Positions 1-6,466 of a stretch of 7,293 bases of DNA are shown in pieces (within the stretch, counting starts at the first letter, position 1; every line of letters begins with the position of its first letter). Position numbers and translations under genes: made by a program. Under the pieces are notes generated by a model. The model worked only from the letters and a program-made list of their open reading frames with translations. It was not told where the DNA came from and searched no databases. This stretch comes from an uncultured Oscillospiraceae bacterium (lineage in GTDB: Bacteria; Bacillota; Clostridia; Oscillospirales; Oscillospiraceae). The stretch spans positions 1 to 7,293 of the forward strand of contig CAJURY010000023.1 in assembly GCA_910589155.1 (NCBI GenBank). The letters are read 5' to 3'.

Positions 1-3000
1 ATGCACAATCGCGGTTGCGCTCTTAGTGGGATCAGCGTTGGAGGTGGCGGTAACGATCATCTCAGTAGCCGTTTCACCCTCGCCAAGGAACAACTGACCG
101 TTGCCGATCATAGTGCCTTCGCTGGTGTTACCGCTGATGGTCCATTCCACGGTCACATCATCTGTGCCTTCCACAATGGCGGTAAACTGTCCCTTCTGGC
201 CGGGGTTGCTGTTTACGGTCATTTCAGCAGGCTCAACGCGGATGCTTACTTCGGGTACGGGATCTACACTGCCAGTAGCATACAGCTCCAATTCGTAGAG
301 ACGGACACAATCGCCCCAATTGGTGGAGTCGGTATCGCTGACATTGATCTTGAAAATACGGGCATTCTGGATATCAAATTCATCGGTTGTGATATCTTCC
401 TTGTTGCCGGTTCTGCTTGCAATTTGCGTCCAGTAGCTGTTGTCAGCCAGCAGGGTGTTGCGCTCAGATTCGGTCTTAGCCAGCAGTTCTTCCACAGAAA
501 TCACGCTGGTATTCAAAGTGTAAAGCTCATAAGCTGCGGTGTTAATCGCGCCAGGAGCGGGGGTAAACTCGTTATTGGCGCCTGCATGGTACAAAACAGC
601 GCTGCCAAAGTTCAGTGTCTGACCAATGTCAAAAGCAACCCACATATTCTTGCCGTTGACACACCACTTATCGGTATCAGGATTGCTCATCTTGCCGTCA
701 AACAGCTTCTCAGGGCCAGCAGATCCGCCCAGATTGTTGCCGTTGTAAGCAATGACTTCCGCACCCAGCGCTACGTTTACGTCGGGGTCAACGGGGTCGG
801 TAGGTTCAGTGGGTTCAACAGTGCCTTCCACAACATTGACAGTAACGCTGGTCATCTTGGTGCTATCAATCTTAGACAGTACCCAGATAGTCAGCAAATT
901 GCCAACCTTTTCATCAGCGCCAACAGTCAGCAAACCGTCTACCACCTTGGTATCGGCGCTTTCCTGGCCAACCAGATTCCAGGTAACCTCCTGGCTGGGA
1001 TCGCCAGTGCCGTTAACCTGTGCGGTAAACTGCTTGGTACCGCCGGGAGCAACTTCGGCAGAGGCGGGGGTAACAACAACTTCCGTCACAGTGACTTCAG
1101 AGGCAACTACCAGACCACGCACCCCTGCTTCCAGAGCAATACGCATCTGCTCGTATTCCGCTCTGCTGCTATTGTCCGCCGCAATGGCTTCCTTCGCAGT
1201 GGTGAGGGCAGTCTTGAAAGGAGCAAAACTGGAAGCAGTGTAGACTTCTTCAGGATGGGCAGCCTCATACTGCTTGCACAGTTCATCCAAACGCTGGGCA
1301 TTGCCCTTGAAGCGCAGTTCAGCAAAAGCCTTCGCCAGTTCGGCACGGGCAGTTTCCGCAGCGGCTGCGCTTGCAGTACCGGCGGCGACAGCCTTGGCTG
1401 CTGCCAGCTTCGCTGCAAAGTTTGTCCAGGTCGCGCTGGTGCAATCAGCCTGAGAAATTGCGTCGCACTTAGCAATGAGCTGGTTCAGGCCAGCCATATC
1501 GGCGTTGAGACCCATAGCGTCGCCATAAGCCAGAGCGAAACGCTCGGAGTCGGGCTTGCCTTCCTTGTGAATCTCATAGTAAACAGCGCCGCCGTCCTTG
1601 TTGAGAGGAACTCTGGACTGGGTGATCGTGCCGTCCACTGCGGGCAGGGTGTGCAAAATGGGGCTATCCGCAGTAGCGGAATCAAAGATCTTAATGATAG
1701 CGCCTTCTTCCAAACCGGTAGCGGTGAAAGTACCGTACTGGCTGCGAAGCTGCTTGCCATAGGTGGTGCGGGTCAGCGTTACGCTGGTGGGCGCATTGGA
1801 AGCAGTGCCAGATTCAGGCGCGTAGTATACGCTGGCGCGGCGGCTATTGACAACCTCCGTGCCGGAACCATCCAACACGTCATAGAACAGGCGACCGCCT
1901 TCAGCGTTCAATTCCAGGTTCTCAAACTTGACGATGCCAACACCGCGCTGCTTGTAGGATTCATTGGGCTGCGTTGCTTGTACAACAGCAAAAGGCTCTT
2001 CCGCATCCAGACTGGTGAACAAGCGAACCTTACCGGTATCTTCGTGGAACACGCCATTCTTATCAGAATAGGTACCGGAGGAATACTTCATGATAACATT
2101 GTCAATCACTACGGTATCCGTAGCGCCGGCATTGTTCTTCACTGTCACATTGCGCTCATAGGGAGAGGCAGTGTTATTGATTGCGGGATTCTCATAGGCC
2201 TCAAATTCGTAAATACGAATTGCGCCCCAAGCAGAGTTACCATTCTTGGTAACGTTCAGCTTCAGATATCTGGCAGTGATCGGCTCCGCCAGATTCCGGT
2301 CGGTGATATCCTGCTTGTTGTTGGTAACAACATCAGCCACAGAATAGCTCAGATTCTTTACGCGGTTAACGGTAGCAGTGTCGTTTGCATTCAGCAAGGC
2401 GCCGCCGTCATCAGCCGCATACTGCAAATCAAAGTTTACTGTGTTCATATCAACGCTTTCACCCGCACCGGGGCAGTTGGCGTGATAGACAACCCAGCGC
2501 TGGATGGTCTTGTTTTCGCCCAAGTCGATGACAGCATAGCCCTGGCTGGCAGTGGAGCACCACTTGGAACCATTGAGCACAGTGCCGTCGTTGATCTGAT
2601 GGACAGGACCGTCAGCCACGCAGTAAACGCTGGAAATAGCGGGCTGCTTCAGAGCCAGGTTGGGACCTTCGTCGAAAACAGGAACAAAGCCGTTTTCCAC
2701 TTCAGCGGGCCAAGCAATGCTGAAGGACTTGGTCTCGCCCTTTACACAGTTCTCAGAATAAGAGACAATTTCAAAGTTGCAGGCGGTTTCGCCGGCATCC
2801 TTTTCAAAGCTGCCCAGATAGAACGCGTCGCTGGGAGTCGCGCCAACGAACTCACGGGTGCCGTCAGCGTGCACGCGGAAAATCCGATACATGAAAGCGC
2901 CTTCTGCCTTCTCCCAGTAAATTCTGGCTTCCATGGTCTTGTCACTGGGATAAATCACTTCGTCCAAAGTTACGCTGGAAGTAGCCTCGGGCGCGGTGGT

Positions 3001-4740
3001 GTTGGTGGTGAAAGCCATCTGGCCAACATTGATGGCGTAATCGCTCACGCCTTCCGGCGCGGTGAAGCGCAGGGAGATGGCAATGGCGGTCTTGCCAGCA
3101 TCGCCGGAAAGGTCGATGGTGGAGGTATTCCACTCGCCGTCAGCGGTTGTGGCAACGGGGTAGAACTTGAAGTTTTCCGCGTCGTAGGTATCGCCGAAGC
3201 ACAGACCCAGTTCTACGTTCACACCAGCCACAGGGGTCTTATAAGTGAAAGAGAACTTGGACTGCTCAGTGATCTCCAACTGTGCGGAGTACAGCTTAAT
3301 ATGGTTTGCCTTATTGGCGTCCATATTGCCGGAGAACTTCATGGAAGTACCTGCATACCAAGCGTCGGCATAGTCGATGATCGCGTCCAACTTCTCGCCT
3401 TCAGACTCGATGATCCAGCGCCAGGTGGGCAGAACGTCGGTAAGGGACCGGTTGAACCAGCCGTCTTCCTTGCCTACCACTTCGCCGTTCTCATAGAACT
3501 TGTAGCCGTTGCCGGCGGTGAAGTTGGTCACAAAGTCAGTACCGATAACGGGAGTCTTATCCGCGACCATGCTGGCAAAGCCGCAGAACTCACTGGAGGG
3601 ACGGTAAGTAGAAGAAGGATCGTAGGTGGGACCGACCCACATTTTCTGATCCTGATTGTTCATGAAGTCCTCAGCGTCCACAGCCTGGGTCAGGGTGCAG
3701 GTGGGAGCCAAGATACCCAGAGAGCACTTCAGGATGCCATTTTCATCCAGACGAGCCTGATAGTTGCCGCCCTTGGTGCCGGACATGCCGGACATGGGCC
3801 AGTATTCCCAAGTGGAATAGATATTCCAGGGATCCACGCCCATCTGCTGCGCGGCTTCGATGGTGCCGTCTACATGACCAGAACCGGACATATCCAGCCA
3901 CCACTCGTCGGTGATGCGGGTATCGCCGTCCTGCATCCAGCTTTTAATGCTGCCGGTACCCAGAGAACCGGAGCCGTTGTACCAGGTGATGAAGAAATTG
4001 TCGGGCTTATTTTCCTGAATGTAAGCCAAGAATTCCTTAAAACCGGCTACACCAGTACCGGATTCGGCATTGAAGATATAGCCGTCAAAGCCGTAGTACT
4101 GGGCGATTTCGATCAACTTGTCCGCAGCGGGGAAGCGACCGTTTTCGTCCTTTTGCACCATTTCCGATACAAACTGATTGCCATAAACGCCGTCGCCCCA
4201 AGGCAGGAAAATAGTACCGGTTACAGGAACGCCGTTGCGGTGGCCGGAGTCGATCAGTTCGGGAGAAGGAATCGCGATGGGACCTTCGCCGGAAGAGCCG
4301 CCCCAGAAGTTATAGTTGGTAACATACTGGAAGTTATTAAACACGTAAGCGGAAACGCCGTCGCCTCCCTGGGAAGGCGCCTGGCTTGCACGGGCGTTGC
4401 CCATAGCCAGAGGCATAACCTTTGCGTCACGAGAAGCCAGCGGATTCACATTGGGACCCATCCAGCGCTCTCTCAGTTCAATTGCGCCGCGGTTGTAGCG
4501 GGCGTCGGGATCGTTGTCGGGGCTCCAGTTCTTCAGCTCATCGATCTGGAAGCAGGTGCCATAAGGCTGCAACGTCTGATTTTCATAGTAATACTCATTG
4601 GGGATTGCCAGAGGTTCCGGCCAGTAACCCAGCGAGGCGCCGGCGGCGGAAGCTCCCGTTGTCAACCCGGCCATGGAGCCGACCAGCATGGCGGCTGCGC
4701 ATACCAGAGACAACGTCTTCTTGAAAAATGCGTTTTTCAT
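1..4740 (-). CDS. Secreted multidomain GH85 endo-beta-N-acetylglucosaminidase (C-terminus beyond window)
   Basis: Predicted extracellular enzyme. GH85 hydrolyses the GlcNAc-beta-1,4-GlcNAc bond in the N-glycan core, releasing the glycan from glycoproteins. The minus frame runs 1,580 codons from the ATG at 4738-4740 to the left edge without a stop; GGAGG lies 6 nt upstream. Residues 1-32 form a signal peptide (KK, hydrophobic core, ASA cleavage site). About 38-390 is the GH85 barrel, with FDGYIFNAES holding the N-x-E catalytic pair (N224, E226) and TWYNG at 252-256. About 395-580 is the GH85-associated beta-sandwich, with the hallmarks FVTNFTAGNG, NRSL-D-LPTWRW and SEGEKLDAIIDY. Then come a fibronectin-III-like module (about 583-680), F5/8C/CBM32-like domain 1 (694-849), two similar unassigned beta modules (861-976, 981-1075), two FIVAR-like helical repeats (1076-1206), an Ig-like Big domain (1213-1304), a TVEPTEPTDPVDPD linker, CBM32-like domain 2 (1321-1488) and a truncated Big domain (1495-1580). 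Any LPXTG or SLH anchor would lie outside the window. GH85 assignment is firm; accessory domain names are by eye. Confidence 0.93.
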   Translation of the reverse strand, partial: MKNAFFKKTLSLVCAAAMLVGSMAGLTTGASAAGASLGYWPEPLAIPNEYYYENQTLQPYGTCFQIDELKNWSPDNDPDARYNRGAIELRERWMGPNVNPLASRDAKVMPLAMGNARASQAPSQGGDGVSAYVFNNFQYVTNYNFWGGSSGEGPIAIPSPELIDSGHRNGVPVTGTIFLPWGDGVYGNQFVSEMVQKDENGRFPAADKLIEIAQYYGFDGYIFNAESGTGVAGFKEFLAYIQENKPDNFFITWYNGSGSLGTGSIKSWMQDGDTRITDEWWLDMSGSGHVDGTIEAAQQMGVDPWNIYSTWEYWPMSGMSGTKGGNYQARLDENGILKCSLGILAPTCTLTQAVDAEDFMNNQDQKMWVGPTYDPSSTYRPSSEFCGFASMVADKTPVIGTDFVTNFTAGNGYKFYENGEVVGKEDGWFNRSLTDVLPTWRWIIESEGEKLDAIIDYADAWYAGTSMKFSGNMDANKANHIKLYSAQLEITEQSKFSFTYKTPVAGVNVELGLCFGDTYDAENFKFYPVATTADGEWNTSTIDLSGDAGKTAIAISLRFTAPEGVSDYAINVGQMAFTTNTTAPEATSSVTLDEVIYPSDKTMEARIYWEKAEGAFMYRIFRVHADGTREFVGATPSDAFYLGSFEKDAGETACNFEIVSYSENCVKGETKSFSIAWPAEVENGFVPVFDEGPNLALKQPAISSVYCVADGPVHQINDGTVLNGSKWCSTASQGYAVIDLGENKTIQRWVVYHANCPGAGESVDMNTVNFDLQYAADDGGALLNANDTATVNRVKNLSYSVADVVTNNKQDITDRNLAEPITARYLKLNVTKNGNSAWGAIRIYEFEAYENPAINNTASPYERNVTVKNNAGATDTVVIDNVIMKYSSGTYSDKNGVFHEDTGKVRLFTSLDAEEPFAVVQATQPNESYKQRGVGIVKFENLELNAEGGRLFYDVLDGSGTEVVNSRRASVYYAPESGTASNAPTSVTLTRTTYGKQLRSQYGTFTATGLEEGAIIKIFDSATADSPILHTLPAVDGTITQSRVPLNKDGGAVYYEIHKEGKPDSERFALAYGDAMGLNADMAGLNQLIAKCDAISQADCTSATWTNFAAKLAAAKAVAAGTASAAAAETARAELAKAFAELRFKGNAQRLDELCKQYEAAHPEEVYTASSFAPFKTALTTAKEAIAADNSSRAEYEQMRIALEAGVRGLVVASEVTVTEVVVTPASAEVAPGGTKQFTAQVNGTGDPSQEVTWNLVGQESADTKVVDGLLTVGADEKVGNLLTIWVLSKIDSTKMTSVTVNVVEGTVEPTEPTDPVDPDVNVALGAEVIAYNGNNLGGSAGPEKLFDGKMSNPDTDKWCVNGKNMWVAFDIGQTLNFGSAVLYHAGANNEFTPAPGAINTAAYELYTLNTSVISVEELLAKTESERNTLLADNSYWTQIASRTGNKEDITTDEFDIQNARIFKINVSDTDSTNWGDCVRLYELELYATGSVDPVPEVSIRVEPAEMTVNSNPGQKGQFTAIVEGTDDVTVEWTISGNTSEGTMIGNGQLFLGEGETATEMIVTATSNADPTKSATAIVH

Positions 4741-4746
4741 TGTTTT

Positions 4747-4751
4747 CCTCC
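4747..4751 (-). promoter_or_regulatory. Ribosome binding site of the GH85 gene
   Basis: On the minus strand the sequence reads GGAGG-AAAACA-ATG, an ideal Shine-Dalgarno with a 6-nt spacer. It fixes the start at 4740, just before a clean signal peptide. Confidence 0.9.
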
Positions 4752-4805
4752 GTTCAAGAAAATATCTGCGTTTGATTTGTCCGCGTTCCCTGCGGCTCCA
4801 GCTAC

Positions 4806-4817
4806 CGCAATTTTGCG
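4806..4817. repeat. Small palindrome CGCAA-TT-TTGCG in the GH85 leader
   Basis: Two 5-bp arms are exact reverse complements around a 2-bp centre. The site lies about 15-26 nt downstream of the predicted transcription start, inside the roughly 90-nt untranslated leader. It could be a repressor operator. The centre is too short for a stable RNA hairpin, and it may be chance. Confidence 0.3.
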
Positions 4818-4825
4818 CAGACTTA

Positions 4826-4839
4826 TCCTAGCGTTTTTA
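4826..4839 (-). promoter_or_regulatory. Candidate CcpA cre box overlapping the GH85 transcription start
   Basis: The minus strand reads TAAAAACGCTAGGA. Against the cre consensus TGWAARCGYTWNCW it matches 12 of 14 positions and keeps the AARCGYTW core; the mismatches are the outer G (position 2) and C (position 13). It begins at the last base of the -10 box and spans the predicted start site, where CcpA binding normally represses. Catabolite repression is an inference, though it suits a glycan-degrading enzyme. Confidence 0.42.
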
Positions 4840-4868
4840 TTATACCTTGTTATTGTTTAAAATGTCAA
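4839..4868 (-). promoter_or_regulatory. Consensus sigma-A promoter of the GH85 gene
   Basis: On the minus strand TTGACA (4863-4868) and TATAAT (4839-4844) are both perfect consensus hexamers, 18 bp apart. Transcription should start near 4832, giving a leader of about 90 nt. Perfect matches in both boxes are uncommon and suggest strong expression when not repressed. Confidence 0.85.
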
Positions 4869-4961
4869 TAGTGCAAAATGGGAAGAAGGTAGTATATGTA
4901 TAGTTTCTACAAAAGCAAAATTGCCAAAAGAGAACTGGCATTCCCCATGTTTTTTGCACAT

Positions 4962-5005
4962 ATTTTGTGTATTTTCAACTAATTTTCACGATAAATACAC
5001 AAAAT
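4962..5005. repeat. Perfect 13-bp inverted repeat in the divergent intergenic region
   Basis: ATTTTGTGTATTT (4962-4974) and AAATACACAAAAT (4993-5005) are exact reverse complements separated by 18 nt. Neither strand has a T-run after the second arm, so it does not look like an intrinsic terminator. It lies about 94 bp upstream of the GH85 -35 box and 136 bp upstream of the exporter -35 box. It could be a regulator binding site or the remnant of a small element. Confidence 0.6.
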
Positions 5006-5096
5006 TCGCACTATTCTTCATTTGTTTTCGATGCGTTTTGATTTATAGGCACATTTCCCAAATTCAAGCATTAAAAATCGTACATAATGCCCAAAA

Positions 5097-5113
5097 AATA
5101 GGCGCATCCTATT
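5097..5113. repeat. Inverted repeat AATAGG-N5-CCTATT upstream of the exporter promoter
   Basis: Two perfect 6-bp arms flank CGCAT. The repeat ends about 28 bp before the -35 box of the rightward operon, where an activator might bind. On the minus strand the hairpin is followed by more Ts, so a weak leftward terminator is another reading. The stem is short and may be chance. Confidence 0.3.
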
Positions 5114-5140
5114 GTAAAAAGCTGGCTGCTCGTCTCCCCC

Positions 5141-5169
5141 TTGCAATTTGTCCCTTCTCCTGCTATACT
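5141..5169 (+). promoter_or_regulatory. Extended -10 promoter of the exporter/ferredoxin operon
   Basis: TTGCAA (5141-5146) and TATACT (5164-5169) are 17 bp apart, and TGC directly before the -10 makes the extended TGnTATACT form. Transcription would start near 5176, so the leader is only about 20 nt and nearly all of it is RBS. The exporter therefore cannot start in the open frame upstream of 5197. Confidence 0.78.
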
Positions 5170-5180
5170 GGAAAACGCCA

Positions 5181-5188
5181 AAAGGAGG
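5181..5188 (+). promoter_or_regulatory. Ribosome binding site of the exporter gene
   Basis: AAAGGAGG is followed by 8 nt and ATG at 5197. It decides the start: the open frame extends 92 codons further upstream, but that part has no Shine-Dalgarno and precedes the promoter. Confidence 0.88.
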
Positions 5189-5196
5189 CGTTGCCT

Positions 5197-6444
5197 ATGG
5201 ATTATGATGAATTGCTGGAACTTGCCATGGAACTTGGCTACCAGCTTCAAATGTGCGGTGCGGAGACTTACCGGGTGGAAGAATCGATCAATCGGTTGCT
5301 GAACGCTTACGGCGTGCAGGGCGAGGTCTTTGCCATTCCCAATAGTCTGATTGTCAGCATGGACATTCCCAACGAGCGTCCACGAACCAGAATGCGCCGG
5401 ATTCCCTATCACGGCACCGATCTGGATAGTGTGGAGCAGTTTAACGGCTTATGCCGCAGGCTTTGCGCCGAAACACCGCCTCCCACAGAAGCCATAGAAC
5501 AGATTAAAGCGGTAAAAAAACACGTCTTTCCCCTTCCCGCCAAAATCGGCGCGTACTTTTGCGCCGCCGCAGGCTTTACCGTTTTCAGCGGCGGCAACTT
5601 GCTGGACGGTCTGTGCGGCGGAATTTGCGGCGTTGTAACTGGCTTGCTGGTGCTCTTTTTTGACAATTTGAAAACCAACACCTTTTTTAAAACCATCGCT
5701 TCCGGGTTTGTGCTGGCGTTTCTCGCCTACTGCCTGGGCGGGATCGGTCTTGCCGACAACGTAGACGCCGCCATCATCGGCGCATTGATGCTGCTGGTAC
5801 CGGGACTGCTGTTTACCAACAGCGTCCGGGATATCATTTATGGAGACATCAACTCCGGGGTGAACCGGCTGGTGGAGGTTATGATTATCGCCGTTGCCCT
5901 GGCCATGGGAACCGCCGCCTCCTTGCATCTGTCCCGCTTTTTGTGGAACCCTGCTGCCGCCGGGCCGCTGCATAGCTGGCCGCTGTGGATCCAGTGCCTC
6001 GCCTGCTCCATTGGCAGCCTGGGCTTTGCCATGCTGTTTAATATTCACGGCCCCGGAACCTTACTGTGCGTGCTGGGCGGTATTTTCTGCTGGTCATCCT
6101 ACTCTTTGGCGCTGTACTTGGGCTGCACAGACACCATGGGCTTTTTCATCGCCGCCATGGTCTCCTCCCTCTACGCGGAAATTATGGCACGGATTCGGAA
6201 ATATCCCGCCACCTCCTACTTAATCGTCTCGATTTTCTCCCTGATTCCCGGCGGCAGCATTTATTTCACCATGGATCACATGGTACAAGGAAATCTCGCC
6301 GCCTTCTCTCAAACCGGTCTGCACACCATTGCCTTGGCAGGAAGTCTCGCCGTGGGCATTTTGCTGGTGTCTACCGCTTTCCGAATGTGGGGCGTGTGGC
6401 GCTACCGAAAAAAGGGAATCCCCCCGCAAAATGCGCCAGGATGA
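5197..6444 (+). CDS. ThrE-type threonine/serine exporter family protein, one-piece form
   Basis: Predicted 415-residue inner-membrane transporter of the ThrE family, whose characterised members export L-threonine and L-serine; the substrate here is unproven. Residues 1-108 are the soluble N-terminal part with the family signature GAETYRVEES (21-30), followed by the IPNSLIVSM stretch and YHGTDLDSVEQFN. From about 112 there are some ten hydrophobic segments. The first block contains LVPGLLFTNSVRDIIYGD (200-217), the PG...TN..RD..yGD..sG pattern of the first half (DUF1212-like). The second block, after the loop at 249-262, contains SLIPGGSIY (348-356) and resembles the small YjjB/ThrE_2-like half. 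In many bacteria these halves are two separate proteins (YjjP and YjjB); here they are one chain. The tail WRYRKKG is basic. The start is set by the RBS and promoter. The ferredoxin-like gene follows after 22 nt, so the two are probably co-transcribed. Confidence 0.9.
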   Translation: MDYDELLELAMELGYQLQMCGAETYRVEESINRLLNAYGVQGEVFAIPNSLIVSMDIPNERPRTRMRRIPYHGTDLDSVEQFNGLCRRLCAETPPPTEAIEQIKAVKKHVFPLPAKIGAYFCAAAGFTVFSGGNLLDGLCGGICGVVTGLLVLFFDNLKTNTFFKTIASGFVLAFLAYCLGGIGLADNVDAAIIGALMLLVPGLLFTNSVRDIIYGDINSGVNRLVEVMIIAVALAMGTAASLHLSRFLWNPAAAGPLHSWPLWIQCLACSIGSLGFAMLFNIHGPGTLLCVLGGIFCWSSYSLALYLGCTDTMGFFIAAMVSSLYAEIMARIRKYPATSYLIVSIFSLIPGGSIYFTMDHMVQGNLAAFSQTGLHTIALAGSLAVGILLVSTAFRMWGVWRYRKKGIPPQNAPG

Positions 6445-6454
6445 TAAAGAAATT

Positions 6455-6460
6455 GGAGGA
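6455..6460 (+). promoter_or_regulatory. Ribosome binding site of the flavodoxin/ferredoxin gene
   Basis: GGAGGA, 6 nt before the ATG at 6467, lies wholly within the 22-nt gap after the exporter stop. It selects 6467 over the upstream in-frame ATG at 6329, which sits inside the exporter gene. Confidence 0.88.
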
Positions 6461-6466
6461 ACCTAC

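Larger units (their letters stand above)
4869..5140. other. AT-rich divergent intergenic region, no gene seen
   Basis: This spacer between the two divergent promoters holds no reading frame with a ribosome binding site and a protein-like sequence. It contains the 13-bp and 6-bp inverted repeats listed separately and a weaker TGCCA-N9-TGGCA repeat (4922-4940). Its AT content is visibly higher than that of the flanking genes. I see no tRNA or riboswitch-like fold. Confidence 0.6.

Noticed and set aside
1107..1760. Two minus-strand frames of 122 and 91 codons inside the GH85 gene
   Set aside because: They are out of frame with the continuous GH85 reading frame, and their products look like shifted translations of the Ala-rich FIVAR-like and beta-module regions.
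1..4860. Plus-strand frame of 1,619 codons
   Set aside because: It is exactly in register with the minus-strand GH85 gene. It has no RBS in view and no recognisable domain, it runs through the true gene's promoter and RBS, and its openness follows from avoidance of TTA, CTA and TCA on the minus strand.
4922..4940. TGCCA-N9-TGGCA inverted repeat as an operator
   Set aside because: The arms are only 5 bp and match no operator I can name with confidence; chance is likely.
4993..5040. Rho-independent terminator formed by the 13-bp inverted repeat
   Set aside because: The stem is AT-rich with an 18-nt loop, no T-run follows on either strand, and no gene ends nearby that would need it.
4921..5196. 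N-terminal extension of the exporter in the open frame before 5197
   Set aside because: The stretch lies before the promoter, has no Shine-Dalgarno and is AT-rich. The family's usual N-terminus begins right at the ATG at 5197.
5449..6048. Minus-strand frame of 199 codons within the exporter gene
   Set aside because: Its product is low-complexity, rich in Gly, Gln and Lys, with no domain or RBS. The opposite strand encodes a clear ThrE-family membrane protein.
6329..6466. Upstream in-frame ATG for the flavodoxin-ferredoxin gene
   Set aside because: It lies inside the exporter gene in another frame without an RBS. The ATG at 6467 has GGAGGA at ideal spacing and starts directly with the first strand of the flavodoxin-like fold.
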